NCBI RefSeq assembly: GCF_024323335.1
Contig: NC_066581.1
Location: forward strand, 225,448,539 to 225,512,538
Source: Lathyrus oleraceus
Lineage: Eukaryota > Streptophyta > Magnoliopsida > Fabales > Fabaceae
Direction: 5' to 3'
DNA: 64,000 nucleotides
Under the pieces are notes generated by a model. It was not told the DNA's origin. It saw only the letters and a program-made list of their open reading frames with translations, and searched no databases. A program made the translations under genes and the position numbers. Below, piece after piece: positions 37,462-51,829 of this stretch. How positions within the stretch are numbered: position 1 is the stretch's first letter; each line of letters starts with the position of its first letter.

Positions 37462-40400
37462 TGTAGCGGGGTATTCGTTACCATTAGAGATATTGAATAA
37501 ATCCAAGGTAAATCATACAAGTCGAGTCGCCACCGCACTTCTACTTATCCAAAGGAATGGTTAGAAAGCGAACAAAAACCTAAAAAGTTTTATCGAATCA
37601 AAAACTAGTAAAAGAGAGTCAGAGATCTGGGTAAGGGGGTTGATTATGCAATGGGAAGGTGTTAGGCACCCAAAACATCCTAGGTACTCCTAGGGAGTCC
37701 TTTTCACACTAGTTGTAAGGTTGTTACTTTTTTGTGAAAAATTTGTTTGTGCAAACATGATTGAAGAGATGAGAAGAGAATATACAAGTTTATTTACATT
37801 TGTGTTTGGATGGATAAACCCGTTGCCTACGTACCATCTTATAAAAAGATTAGGATCAAAACCTCGTAGTTCGGGGTAAAAACCTCAAAATGAGTTGGTG
37901 AAATGATTGGTCCAAAAGCCTTAAGGTCTTTTGTTATCAAAGGGAGAAAACTCAACCTAAAACCACAAATCCACCATGTGAGGATAGCTTCAACATGCTA
38001 GCGAGGGGTTAACCCTATAATAAGCATGGAAGACTCATTGTCCATCACTAAGGATATAGGTGAGTATTACATCTACCTCAAGGATAACTCAAACCTAATA
38101 GCTAAAGGTTATGAGAAAAGTTTTGATTAAGAAAGTGGCCATTGAAACCACAAAAAAACATTTTAATGGGTTATATTTACCAATGAAAAGTATGTACAAA
38201 ATATGGTCAAAGTTGACTTAGAGATTCAATTCAAAATAAGTGTTATGAAAAGAGAGTTTGAAAGTCAAAAGCATAAGGCTTAGGTTTCTAATGTTGAAAA
38301 CAAGTGTTAAATGTTTGCACAAAAGTTTTGGCTTGGGTTAGAGTGGAGAGAAGAAGAAGAAAGGCTAAATCCTAAACATAAAAGAGGTGAGGGATAAAGA
38401 ATGAGACCACAAAAGGAGTTCCTCTCTTGAGATCATATGGATGATCCAAGTAGCTCCCATCCTTTGGAATAAGCAATCACATAAGCATAAACTCAAGCAA
38501 TCAACAATCAAATGAACTCTTGGAAGGTTCCTCAATGTATCTTGGATCTCTCCCCCTTTAGAAGTTCATGGCAATGGTTCCCCAAATTGGCTCAATGTTA
38601 GAGTCCCTAGCACAAAGACAACACACATCAAAAAGTTCTATTAACAATCAAAGAATGGACAAGAGGGAGTTTAGAATGTGGTCCTTTCAATGTTCATCTT
38701 CAAGGTTTAAGCATTCTAAAGGCATGAGGCCTAGTTGCTCTTTGACATTTATAGAACTCTAAAGGCATGAGGCCTAGTTGCTCTTTGACTCCATTTTTCA
38801 TAGGGAAGGTCCTAAAGTCTAAGTCCTTTTGTCCGTTTTTTGCATTTGGTTCACAACAATCAAACAAAACACAAACACAATAGTATATACACAATTATGT
38901 GCTCAAGTGAGCAAGAGGCAAATTGCATTAACATAAACATGTGCTCAAGTGAGCAAAGAAAAAAAACAAATGGATAATATGTGCAAGAATATTATATTGC
39001 ATAAAAGTAAAGAGCAAAAGTAAATGTTAATGGTTAATAGTTAGTGTTAGTAGTTAGTGTGCCATAAGGCAAATTTAGCGCTATGTTAAGTAATCGTAAT
39101 TGGACTTATGTAGAAGTCACAACTATCTGAGGCCGGTCAATAATAATGTAGGCAACAACACAAGTTAGAAGTCTTGATTAGTGAACCAAGTTCCAACAAC
39201 TTGCCATGCCAAAAAGAAGAAGAGAATTGATCTTGTATTGGTTTAAGTCTTGTGCATGATTTAGGAAACAACCTATCCTTAATGCAAATCCATTCACTTG
39301 ATCAATTGATCAAGATGAATTAGATTTGAATCAAGGAAGATTAAGTCTCCCTAATCAATGCTAACTTATCAACCTTCAACTCATTGATCAAAAAAGAAAA
39401 AGAAGAAGAAGGAGAAGAAGATGAATAATGGAAAAGGAAATGGAAAGAATAAAGTGCATAAGGTGAAATAAAATGTACCAATCCATGTGTGTTGACCAAA
39501 TGACATTGAAAGTCAAAGTCAAACAATGAGAAACCAGAAATGGGATGAAGATTGGAGGTCAAATAATAAGCAAAATATTTTTGGCATTTTTAATATTAAA
39601 ATAAACTTGAATTAAAAATAAAAGAAAGGTCAAACTTCAAAATCACTTCAAATAAACCTTGAAAGGTCCAAGTGATTTGTCCCAAGTTCAACAAGGTCAA
39701 ACAAGGTTTGACAAAAAAATTCAGCATTTTTAAAAGTCAGAAACTATTTTTAATCAATTAAAAATGAATAAAAATAACCTAATTGAACTAAAATCTCAAA
39801 TAAATCTCAAATCAATTAAAAAATTGATGAGAATATTTTTCATAGATCCATCATCATTCAAATAGGTTAGGAAAACATTTTTGTATTTTTTGAATATCAA
39901 AAACTATTTAAAATGAAATAAAAATAACCAGAAAAGAGAAAATTCACAAAAATTATCAAATGACAAAATAAAAAAAATAAAAAATCAATTTTAGAAACTA
40001 GAATTTATTTGGAGAAGAATGCAATTGGTCTCATATTTTTTGGAATTAAAATGAAGAAGATATGAATTTTTGAAATAAAAGGGAATTAAAGAAAATAAAA
40101 TCAAAAAATGAAAAATAGCAAAAATAAGGAGGCGTTGGATGAGATTTTAAGATTCACCATGAGTCCAAGTCAATGCGTAACACACAACATTAAAATAAGT
40201 CATAACATTGGAAGACCATGATTCAATCTGGAAATCATCATCAACGACCTAGATTCAAACTGGGAAGGTGGATGGTGGTGTACACCACCGTCTTCTCCGG
40301 CGAGGTCCAGAAATTTCAGGTAATGAAAACTTAACCAAATGAAGCGATCCTCATATCATTGGAAAGTTGGGATGATGTACATCATCCCTGTACCATTGGT

Positions 40401-42354
40401 TTCTCCTCTAGATCCTCATAGAGAGAGAAATCAGAGAGAGAAAATCATGGTGTTCATACTGAACTTCATGGATTTCAATAATTGAGTACTCAAAACAATT
40501 GCCTCTGTGAAGAGGACTTCAGCCAACACAATATCTAAGCAAATAGGTCAAGAAATGGTGAGTTTCGAAGAAAAAACCAGTTGGAGAGAACCTTTGAATT
40601 GTGGTGATCTGAGCTTGCTTCCTTGCTTCCTTTGGCCAAACAGAATTACAATGGACTATGAGAGAAAGGTCTAGGAACTTTAGATCTAGAAATTCAACCA
40701 GATTTTGTTGAATTTCATATCTGAGAAATTTGAGTGAAAATGAAATATTCCTTTGGTGAGAGGTTTGGTTTTCAGTTCAGCAGCATTTCAGGTTGATTCA
40801 TGGATGAAAATTGAATGGAATGATGCTTCTATTTATAGATGGAGAGGCAAGGCAAGTATGATCAAATCCGTGTGCATGGCAAATGGATATTCATTGCATG
40901 GGCTTGCATGATCATGTAAAGGGCCTAAATTCAATGCCAAATGCAATCTGCAGTGTAATTGAGCTGAAATGGACGTGTAATTGGCAATGCACAAGCTTGT
41001 GTAATGAGTTCCAACATGTTATGCACAATTATGCCTAAAACTTCTCCTCTTTGAAAATGCCATTTGCCAAATCCAAACATGAGCATGTGAGTAATGGTTG
41101 GAAAGTTCTTGGTGTAAGGAACAAATGTTATGTTGGGAAAAAATCCATTTGAAGGGTGGGAATTAGTGAATTTTGAGTTTAAAGTGTAAGGTGCAAAACA
41201 TGCAAAGGTGAGGTTTTCAAATTTGGTCAATGTTCGAGCCCCTCTGTTTTGATGATGCAAGCCTCAAATGAAAACCCCTCCAACATCAAAGTTGTAGATC
41301 GTTTCAAGAAAATCAAAATGGACTTAAAGTTTGCATCATTTGGATTTTTGATGAAAGAGTTATGGGCACTTGAAGTTGGACTTTTTTGCCTTTCAATGCA
41401 TTTGGTCCAAAGTGACCTATAATGTTTTGCATTATCACATGTATTTCCTTTGAGACTTTGAAATTTTGTTCAACATAACATTTGAAGTAGACATCTTAAG
41501 CTTTCCAATGCATTTGATCCCACCTCGAAATCATAAAAAAGGAATGAGTTATGTCCTTGGGAAGTTGACCCAAAATTAGGGTTTCAGTCAAAATGACCTA
41601 TAATGTATTGGAATGGGAGATGACCTTACAAGCTTAAAATCAATTTTTGATGAACATGAAATTTGTTCATATTGTCCTCAAGAACATATTTGCCTTTGGG
41701 ATCATCTCCATTTGACCAACACATAAAACGTTAGGTCTCAGTGCATTTCAAAATAGTCAGATGAATTGACTGATCAACTTCTCAAGTCCACAACTCATAT
41801 CTTGATAAATTGATGATTGAGGACACTCAAATAAGTTCAAATATGCATGAAATTATGAGTTAAAGAACTTCTCTTGATTTTATTTGATCATGGGCTGAGG
41901 TTGCTTCAAGAGCAAGGCACAGTTGATGAACAAATGAATTAGGGTTTCCTTGGGGAACAAACCCCAAGCCCCTTGACTTGCTTTGATCAAAATGATGAAT
42001 TGAGATGCTAGGGAGGCATATTTGATGGATGAGAGCTTTGGGAACCATTGCCATGTTTGCTATCATCTTCACTTGGCCATATCTCTGCACAAAGGATCTC
42101 CTTGAAGCTCTTGACTTTGTGATTGCTCAAGCTACAAACAAGAAAGTTTAGTGACATATTTTTGTGCTTTTGGTTAGTAAACAAAATAAGAAAAGCAATA
42201 ATATACAATTCAATCATGCTTGGTGATCTCAAACCACTCACAAGAGGCCCCACCCAAAGGTAAAGGGAACCAAGATGCTTATGATCCTTGAGGCAATGCA
42301 AATGCAATGTTATGATGCCATGACGGATCTTAGGGACAAAATTGAGGTCTTACA
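37462..42354 (-). repeat. 3' LTR of Ogre B (4893 bp)
   Basis: It starts TGTAAGACCTC at 42354 and ends CCCCGCTACA at 37462 in element orientation. It matches the P LTR through most of its length. No gene is present; open frames such as 40931-41260 have a counterpart in P (27534-27752) only because both are LTR sequence. Confidence 0.9.
40829..40838 (-). promoter_or_regulatory. Candidate TATA box in the B LTR
   Basis: CTATAAATAG on the minus strand, about 1.52 kb into the LTR, homologous to the site in P at 27844. Confidence 0.45.
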
Positions 42355-42367
42355 GATGCCCCTATTT
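42355..42367 (-). other. Polypurine tract of Ogre B
   Basis: AAATAGGGGCATC on the element strand, adjacent to the 3' LTR start, as in A and P. Confidence 0.85.
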
Positions 42368-44966
42368 AAGGTCATTCTAGCCGGAGAAGTGAAGTTAAAA
42401 ATCTTCGTCTCGACGAGGTAGAATGGGCTTAAATAATAACAGAGAGACAAATTTTGGTCCCTAAGAGACCTCATGATGCAAATGTATGTATGCAAAAGGT
42501 AACACTCTGTGGAGATATGCGTCCACAAAGAAGGAAAAGAAATCAGGAGAATCTGATAATCCATATGAGTAATTTACTCCATGGGACAGAGACTCTGGGA
42601 CTCTCATGGGGATAAGAAAGGAATAAAATGCGTGAGCAGGTCACGACTTCAAAGCTTGGGGAGAAAAATTCCAAAAGGAGTAAATCCATGGAAAGACCCG
42701 AGCTGACTCAAAGGCGCATGTATTGGGGAGTAATGCCAATACAACAAAAATTATCCACTTCGGATGAAAATCCGGACTCAGGTGGGGAAAATCCACTACG
42801 GGACTCCACTGGGGAAACACCAGGATGAGGTATTACCGGTCACTGGGTAATAAGCTCAAGGAGACATGTGATCGGAACACCGGTATAAAGGTGAGAGAAC
42901 ACCAAGCCTCGGAAGAATGAATATCTAAGACCGGTACAAGGGTGAGAGATATCAAACATCCGAAATCATCTGAGGTATACCTAAAAAGGTAAAATTTGGC
43001 TCAGGAAAAAAAAACTGACTCCGCAGGGGGACACAAGGTCATAATAGGGAGCAGAAAGAAGGAACACCAAGGATACCGGTTACTGGGCATATAATAGGTG
43101 ACCAACCAAAACGTGAGTTGGGGAATATTCCCAAGACACTCATCATCCGAAAGAGGGCTAAAAGCAAACTCGATTATAGGATGGACATTCGATTCCAGAA
43201 AGGGATATGAATCTTACTCAACTGGGGAAGAACAAAAGGCTTCGACCAAAGAGTGCATGAGATATATTATCTATTACCGTCAGAACGTAGATAATATACT
43301 CGCATGGAAGATTATCCACAACCGGTTACTGGGTTAATAAAAGATAAATCGACCGACAAAGAAAGGCATCGGGATACCGAAACTAGGTATATGATGACCA
43401 ATCAAGGGGAGCAACAACCATTACCGACAATCAGTATATGAAAGATGTCTTGCTGGGGATAAACTGCTTGATAAGAGCAATTATCCAAGAGATACATCAC
43501 CGAGGGGTGAAAGACTTATCAATACCGAATATTGGATAATGATAACCGTCAAATAGGGGATTATATCTACCGGATACTGGGTAGAAAACCACGGAAAAGT
43601 AACCGTCATCGATTAGGATGAACAAGAGGTTAACTCTGCAGGGGATGAAATAGGGTTTACAACTACCGGGATAAGGGTAGAAAACCACAGACTCCGCCGG
43701 GGATAAGATGAATGATTACTGATTACCGAGCAATTATTCATTTATACCACAGGGAAGCGCAGGAAACAGTCACAAGAGGCCAATCTAGGATCAAACTAAA
43801 GAGGCAAGCTGAATCAAGACTCGTCCCAGTGAGGATATAACTCAATGGGGACTCCCATCCCAATATATGTGTTGGGAGGAAACAAAAATAATCATTGTCC
43901 ACGAGGATATAACTCGGTGGGGAATCTAGAAGGAAAGATAAACACTTTCTGCTTAAGGGGCTGACTCTATATGGGGAGTTCAGACACCTACATCTGCTTG
44001 GGGAAATGTATTACCAACTAGCAGGGGATCGCAAACAAAGATATATGGCAAAGAATGCAACATGAATATCCGAATGTTTGAAAGCTATATGCACACATGC
44101 GTAGTTTATGTATGATGAATGCTGACAAACAGGTATCTCTAACACCGACAAGTCCATCGAACAGGTACAAACATCCGGTACTACATCTCAAGAGAGAAAG
44201 CCAGGATAACAAAGATGTCCGTAGGGGAATGAGCAAAACATTCTAACTGGAGGCAAAGATCAACAAAAATCCGCCATGGAAACACTCTACTGGGGAAATC
44301 ATCAGAGGGGATCATGGAACTCTGTGGGGAACAACCACCAAATCAGAAATTTCCAAAGGTCATCAAACACTGTCCCAAATAATGAAATCACATCTTCTGA
44401 GGAGGAAGAACCACTATTCTGCTGAAAGAAGGAGGGAGGAATAAATCTTCCCGACACTCTGCTAGGGGGGAAAAACACAAAAGTCTCAAGAGGAAGAGGA
44501 CACCAACATGCCAGGAATATGAACAACTGCCTTACCCTGTCAAGAATCTTACCATCCTTGGGAGAGCACTGAAGGCATTCCCAGTATCCTTATGTCTTTG
44601 TGAATGTTCACTTTGTTTAAAAACAAATTATGAAAAACTTGATTATTTAAAACAATGACATTTTTTTTTCAATTAAAACATGCAAAACATTTGTTGAATA
44701 GAAATAAATAAGAGTGCAAATAATTGGATAAAGGCTCAAGTTTATCTGATGGAATGTTAGTCTGCAAATGGCAAGACTCCATAGATCTTTACAAATTTGA
44801 AATTGGTGCTATATATTGGAAAAGGGCTACATTGAACATAATGACCATTTCTCCACCAATTCTGAATCCGATGTATTTGAAGCTTTGGTTGATGATGAAT
44901 GGGCGAGAATCCCTGACGGATAACAGTTGTAGAACAAAGTCTTGTCAGGATGCAGTTACTTGCCAA
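42368..44966 (-). other. 3' noncoding region of Ogre B
   Basis: It is noncoding and colinear with the P region of similar length. Hairpins readable on the plus strand include TATTACC-GGTCACTG-GGTAATA (42831-42852), a 10-bp stem ATATTATCTA/TAGATAATAT with a 14-base loop (43264-43297), and CTACC-GGGATAAG-GGTAG near 43650. No gene is recognised. Confidence 0.7.
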
Positions 44967-45140
44967 ATCCCTAATTTTTTTGCCTAGATTGCCCCAGGGT
45001 GAGGTACTCAATCTAGCGGGATACATACATTCATTTTTTTATGTCTCAAACTTTTTCCTGGATCGCCCTTTCAGGTTTTCAATCCACCGAGACGCTCATT
45101 TTTGCCTAAGCCGCCCTTTCGGGTTTTCAACTTAGCGAGC
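44967..45140 (-). other. Triple stem-loop array downstream of pol, Ogre B copy
   Basis: Unit 1 is at 45094-45140, unit 2 at 45043-45093, unit 3 at 44967-45022. In unit 2 the middle stem reads TGGAT/ATCCA, fully paired, where P has a G-T wobble. The inner hairpin of unit 2 has one mismatch (CCT-GAAA-GGG). Outer stems GCTC/GAGC, GTCTC/GAGAC and ATCCC/GGGAT are intact. Confidence 0.7.
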
Positions 45141-45156
45141 TATTCTATTTTTATTT

Positions 45157-48100
45157 TTAGGCGAAGTATTTCTTGACTGCATATGAATTCACAGGACGAG
45201 TGAAATCCTTCCCATCCATAGTTGTAAGCATCAAAGCGCCGCCTGAAAAGGCTCTCTTAACAATATATGGACCTTCATAGTTTTGAGTCCACTTGCCCCT
45301 GGAATCGGGCGCGAAAGACAAGACTTTCTTGAGCACAAGGTCACCTTCTCGGAACATACGAGGCTTGACCTTCTTATCAAAGGCTTTCTTCATTCTTTGT
45401 TGATATAATTGACCATGGCACATGGCAGTCAATCTCTTCTCTTCAATCAAATTCAACTGGTCATAACGACTCTCAACTTGGCTTCCATCAAGACTCTCAT
45501 TGATGGGATCTCCACCTCTACTGGGAGCACAACCTCCATGCCATAAACGAGAGAGAAAGGGGTTTCCCCTGTCGAAGTGCGAACAGATGTACGATATCCA
45601 TGTAAAGCAAACGGCAGCATCTCATGCCAATCTTTATACGTGATAACCATCTTCTGGATAATCTTCTTGATATTCTTATTAGCAGCTTCAACAACCCCAT
45701 TCATCTTGGGTCTGTAAGGGGAAGAATTATGATACGCAATCTTGAACTTGCTACATAGCTCCTTCATCATTTTGTTGTTCAGGTTAGATACATTATCAGT
45801 AATGATCTTATCTGGCACACCATAACGGCATATGAGTTGATTCTTGATAAACTTCACAACCACCTGCCTGGTCACATTAGCATATGATGCCGCTTCAACC
45901 CACTTTGTGAAGTAATCAATTGCTACGAGAATAAATATGTGTCCATTGGACGCTTTTGGCTCTATCATGCCAATCATGTCATTTCCCCACATGGAGAAAG
46001 GCCATGGTGATGAAATCACATTCAGAAGTGTCGGGGGAATATGAATCTTATCCGCATAAATCTGACACTTATGGCATTTCTTCACGTACTTGCATCAGTC
46101 AGACTCCATTGTCAGCCAATAGTAGCCTGCTCTCAACATCTTTCTGGCCATGGCATATCCATTGGAATGAGTACCAAATGAACCCTCATGGACCTCAGTC
46201 ATCAACAAGTCTGCTTCGTGTCTATCCACGCATCTGAGCAGAACCATGTCAAAGTTTCTCTTGTAGAGTACATCACCATTGAGGTAAAAACTTCCTGATA
46301 ATCTCCTCAGAGTCTTCCTATCTTTCACAGATGCCCCAGGCGGGTAAATCTGGCTCTGAAGGAAACACTTGATATCATGATACCACGACTTATCATCTTT
46401 TACTTCTTCAACCGCAAACACATGAGCTGGTTTGTCCAAGCGCATCACAGTGATATTGGGAACTTCATTCCAAAGTTTAACCACAATCATCAAAGCAAGT
46501 GTAGCAAGAGCATCTGCCATCCGATTCTCATCTCGAGGAATATGATGGAAGTCAACCTCAGTAAATAACGTTGAAATCCTCCTCGCATAATCCCTATATG
46601 GAATGAGGCCGGGTTGATTCGTTTCCCATTCACCCTTAATCTGATTGACAACGAGGGTCGAATCACCATATACATCAAGATGCTTGATCCTTAGAACAAT
46701 TCACTCCTCCAACCCCATAATACAGGCCTCATGCTCAGCCATATTATTCGTGCATTTGAAAGTTAGCCTTGCTGTAAAAGGAAAATGTGTGCCCTGAGGA
46801 GTAATAATTACTGCCCCAATACCATTTCCATATTGATTTACAGCGCCATCAAATACCATGCTCCATCTGGAACCTGGTTCTGGCCCTTCATCGAGCGTAG
46901 GCTCATCACAATCTTTCATTTTCAAATACAGAATCTCCTCATCTGGGAAGTCATACTGAACTGATTGGTAATCCTCAATCGGCTGGTGTGCCAGGTGATC
47001 TGCCAAGATACTACCTTTAATAGCCTTCTGAGCTCGATTCTCTATATCATACTCAGATAACAACATCTGCCAACGGGCAATCCTCCCTGTTAAAGCAGGC
47101 TTCTCGAAGATATACTTGATTGGATCCATTCTGGATATCAGCCAAGTCGTATGATTTAACATTTACTGGCGTAAGCGCTTAGCAGCCCAAGCCAAAGCAC
47201 ATCATGTCTTCTCAAGCATTGAGTATCGAGACTCATAATCAGTGAACTTCTTGCTCAAGTAGTAAATAGCATACGCTTTCTTTCCTGATTCGTCTTGCTG
47301 ACCAAGGACACAACCCATTGAGTCTTCAAGAACAATCAGATACATAATCAATGGTTTTCCTTCCACGGGCGGAGACAGGATCGGAGGCTCAGATAGATAC
47401 TCTTTAATACTGTCAAAAGCTTTTTGGCAATCCTCGGTCCAATCATGAGACTGATCTTTCCGGAGGAGCTTGAATATCGGTGCACATGTGGCAGTCATGT
47501 GGGATATGAATCTGGAAATGTAATTCAAGCGGCCAAGAAAACCTCGGACTTGCTTCTCAGTTCTGGGCGCAGGCATCTCTTGTATTGCTTTGACCTTTGT
47601 AGGATCAACCTCAATACCTCTTTCACTGACAATAAAGCCCAATAACTTACCGGAACAGACTCCAAATGTACACTTGTTCGGATTCAGACGAAGCTTATAC
47701 TTTCTCAAACCCTGAAAAAGCTTCAACAGGTGCTCTACATGTTCAACTTCCGTTCTTGATTTAGCGATCACGTCGTCAACGTATACCTCGATTTCCTTGT
47801 ACATCATATCATGAAACAAGGTGGTCACAGCTCGTTGATACGTGGCTCCGGCGTTCTTCAAATCGAAGGGCATCACTCGATAACAGAATGTTCCCCAAGG
47901 TGTGATGAATGTTGTCTTCTCCATATCCTCGGGTGCCATTTTAATCTGATTATATCCGGAAAATCCATCCATAAATGAGAAGACATTGAATTTAGCCGTA
48001 TTGTCTACCAACATATCAATATGTGGTAGAGGGAAATCATCTTTTGGGCTAGCCTTATTCAAGTCTCTATAGTCCACACACATTCGGACTTTTCCATCTT

Positions 48101-48595
48101 TCTTAGGCACGGGCACAATATTGGCCACCCATTGAGGATATGTAGAAGTCACCAGAAACCCCGCATCAATTTGCTTTTGAACTTCCTCTTTGATCTTTAC
48201 TGCCATATCAGGATGAGTTCTTCTGAGCTTCTGCTTCACAGGCACGCACTCAGGTTTCAAAGGTAGGAAATGTTGTACAATATCAGTATCTAGACCAGGC
48301 ATGTCTTCATATGACCAGGAAAAGACATCGACGTATTCTCGTAGCAACTCAATCAACCCCTTCTTAACAGACTCTTCCAGGAGTGCCCCAATCTTCACTT
48401 CTCGCACACAATCCTCAGACCCCAAGTTGACTGTTTCCAGATTCTCAAGATGCGGCTGAATGATTTTCTCTTCATGCTCAAGTAGACGGGTAATCTCGTT
48501 AGGAATCACTTCATCATCATCTTCTTCCGCCTCAAATACAGGGAATTCAAAGTTCGGAGATGGTGTAGGATCATTATGTTCAATGTTTGATCAAC
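45157..48595 (-). pseudogene. RT - RNase H - archaeal RNase H - integrase of Ogre B, decayed
   Basis: This is the second pol exon. The RT (YVDD at about 47763-47786) and first RNase H lie in one long open stretch of 435 codons (47202-48509). Frame breaks: a 2-bp loss just after the splice acceptor (near 48580) that puts the exon start out of frame; stops at 47202, 47163, 46701 and 46095; and a loss of about 19 bp near 45473 that shifts the integrase tail. The archaeal-type RNase H spans about 46870-46490 and the integrase about 46230-45157. The catalytic-core stretch reads TDNVSN where P has TDNGSN. It is less decayed than P but cannot give an active polyprotein. Confidence 0.9.
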
Positions 48596-48859
48596 CTGCG
48601 TAATGTTTTTGGATATAAAAGCAGCTTTAGAACTCAAACAAGGCAAATCATTATGCAGATGAAAAGATTAATTTTATTCTATTTTTGAGGTTTTATGTGA
48701 TCACCAATTTCATGCAAAAGCGAAAAGGGAAAATAATTGGAAAAACAAACATTTAACATGAATTTATTGAATGAAAATATCATTACATTTATGCGCCAAC
48801 AATGTCATCACTCCTCCTTTTGGCATGGGAGAAGGGTTTTTAAACACAATGAACATTAC
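48596..48859 (-). other. Predicted Ogre intron, B copy (264 bp)
   Basis: Donor AAA/GTAATG and acceptor ACGCAG/G on the minus strand, in the same positions as P. Because of the 2-bp loss downstream, splicing does not restore an open frame in this copy. Confidence 0.78.
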
Positions 48860-51234
48860 TTTGACTTATGGATAACTGTTGGAATATCCACAGCGATCCA
48901 ATTATTGCAAATCCCTCCAGGGATGACAAAGTTGCCAGAATCCTCTTCGTCCTCTTCCAAGATAGCAACAACCTTCTCGTCTTGACTGGTGTGGATGAAA
49001 CCTCCACTCTTGAACAACCCTTGCGTATTGGAAACCCCAAAAGAATAACCTATGCCAACCCGGGACTTGTTGTCTTTTAACTCAATCATTTGCCCCAAAC
49101 CAGCAGTTGCGCCATGCTCAATGGCCAACTTCGCATCTTTGTAGGAAGCAAATGAAGAAGTTCCCTTCTTAATAGGCTCAGCAATAGATAAAGCTTGGAA
49201 CGGAGTTCCAACTTCATCCTCAGCATCTATATAAGAGAAGGAAGACAAATGGCTAACCAGGAGAGCCTTTTCTCCCCCTACCACCACCAGCTTCTTATTC
49301 TTTACAAATTTCAATTTTTGGTGTAGGGTGGATGTCACGGCGCCCGCCTCGTGAATCCATGGTCTGCCCAAAAGACAACTATACGATGGGTGAATATCCA
49401 TAACCTGGAAGGTAATCTGGAAATCACTTGGTCCAATTTTGACTGGGAGATCAACCTCGCCAATCACAGTTTTACGGGACGCATCGAAAGCCTTCACAAC
49501 TACTCTACTCTGCCTCATGGGAGGCCCTTGATATGACAGCTTCGCAAGAGTGGATTTCTGCAATACGTTTAATGATGACCTAGTGTCCACCAGAACATTG
49601 GACATGGCATCGTCTTTGCAACCCATAGATATGTGTAAAGCCAAGTTGTGGTTTCTTCCCTCCTCGGGGAGATCAGAGTCACAAAAACTCAAGTTGTTAC
49701 AAGCGGTAATGTTTACAACAATGCTATCAAATTGTTCTATCGTGACATCGTGATCCACGTACGCCACATCCAACACCTTCTGCAGAGCCTCTCGGTGTGG
49801 TTCTGAATTCAAAAGCAATGACAACACAGATATTTTGGATGGCGTTTGTAGAAGCTGGTCGACAACGTTGTACTCGCTTCTCTTGATGAGCCTCAACATC
49901 TCATCACAGTCTTCTTTCGTATTGCCACTCGGGCCAGCAGAAGCAGGAGTTCTTAACATAGAGGAGGGCTTAACAACAAGTGCCGGATTCGGGGTGCTCA
50001 CAACATTCCCAATCGGGCGCCCAACAAAATCAGCATCAACATTTCCTTGAACATCAGCTTGAGGTTTTGACGGTGCTGAAAACACACGACCGCTACGGGT
50101 CAAACCACTGACATCAGCAATGTTAACAACAGATGAAGAGGGCAAGGACACTTCTTTCCCATTTTCCACTGCTACAACATTATAGCAATAGGGAACTGCC
50201 TTCTCAGAGGAATACGGTACAGGTCCGGCTGGCTTGATGACGAGAGCAGGAGGAGCCTTCTGCTTGCTACCATCATACTTGATGACAACAGGCTCAGGTA
50301 TCCGGAACACCGGGGAAATTACATTGACTTCGAGCTCATCTTCATCAACATTTCTATTTTGACGGATCTCAATGACTCCTTCGTCCAACATCTCTTGCAC
50401 ATCTTTGCGCACCTGGCGACATCCTCTCTGATTGACGAAACAGACTCTACATCTATCGTGGTCATGCTCATAATGGCTATAGTCACACAACAATCTATGC
50501 ATCTCAACCAGCAATTGCCGAATATGACTGACATATTTCACCTTGTACTTGCCAGGGCAGCCCTGGACCATATTGACAGACTTCCCATGCTCGGGCAATG
50601 GTTCTTCTTCACATTCGAACCTACGTCCTCGAAAAACAGATTCCCACTTCTCACAAGGTCTTGCACCTTGGTCTTCAGGGGATAACAATTCTCTACGTCG
50701 TGTCCGGGAGCACCAGAATGATACACACAATGAAGTTCAGGCTTGTACCACCACTGGGGGTTAGCAGGTACAGCGGGAGGGTCTCGCGGAGTGATCAACT
50801 TTCTATCGATCAGAGATAGATAGAGTTCGGCATAAGTCATCGGAATTGGATCAAAGGTGACCCTCTTCCTCTCATAGCTGGTGCTGGCACTGTTGTTATT
50901 TCGAGGCTGATAGGCCTGCTGTTGTGGACGCTGTTGTTGTTGATATTGCTGAGTTTGCAGTTGCTGATAATGTTGAGCTTCCCTGAAAACGGGTGATATA
51001 TGAGCCACCTGATGCTGATTGTTGACTGGGCGAGCAATCTTCCTCTTCACAGAGGGTCTTCTTTTGGTATGGGAAGACACAATATGTGCCTCTCCGACCT
51101 TCTTCTTTGCAAAGCTTCCATATCTCTTTGCCGAAGAGCCTTCGTCTCGAGTTAAGCGTCCTTCACGAACCCCTTCTTCCAGTCTCATCCCCATATTCAC
51201 CATCTCGGTGAAGTCTGAGGGAGCACTGGCTATC
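48860..51234 (-). pseudogene. Gag C-terminal part and protease of Ogre B
   Basis: Two overlapping frames, 50538-51234 (gag) and 48856-50730 (linker and protease), are joined by a probable 1-bp loss near 50600. Gag includes a Q-rich stretch and a zinc-knuckle-like C-X2-H-X5-H-X4-C (50685-50729) instead of the usual CCHC. The protease region has VLVDTRSSLNV: the active-site triad Asp-Thr-Gly reads Asp-Thr-Arg here (Arg codon at 49579-49581). The end runs into the intron donor. The upstream part of gag is separated by the Tekay insertion and resumes at 59605. Confidence 0.85.
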
Positions 51235-51829
51235 TGTAACACCCTTCTAAAATACCCCAAATATTTAATTTACAACAACAAATATATAAATCAGAGTAAT
51301 TATTGCAGTTAAGGGTGTCACACCACATTTCACACATCTCACCATAGAAATCAGTCATGCTCATTATTTAATTCAACATAAACACTTCTTGCAAAATACG
51401 CAGCGGATAGAGATCATTCAACATATGTAATACATTACACATAAAATTATTCAACAAGTTAAAACATCCCGTCCCGATGTTACATCTACCAGAGCATGAC
51501 CCACTAAGGAAACCACACTAGACTCCAAGCACTAGCTTCTACTCACTCACTGCTCATTACCTGAAAAATAGTTGTAAGGGTGAGTTCCTCAATCGATATA
51601 ATAAGCATTATAAATCATCATGTAATGCTAAGTAAATTTACACGTTAATCACCCTAATCATATCATGCATTCAGTAACAGCACATCAACTCAAATATCAT
51701 ACTCCATAACAACGTAAAATACAACTCAATAACAACATAAAATGCAACTCAAATGAGACTCGACTCGTCATGCATGTGGTACCAATCGGAGTAAAACTCC
51801 CAACTTAGAATCATTGCCATTTTATTGGG

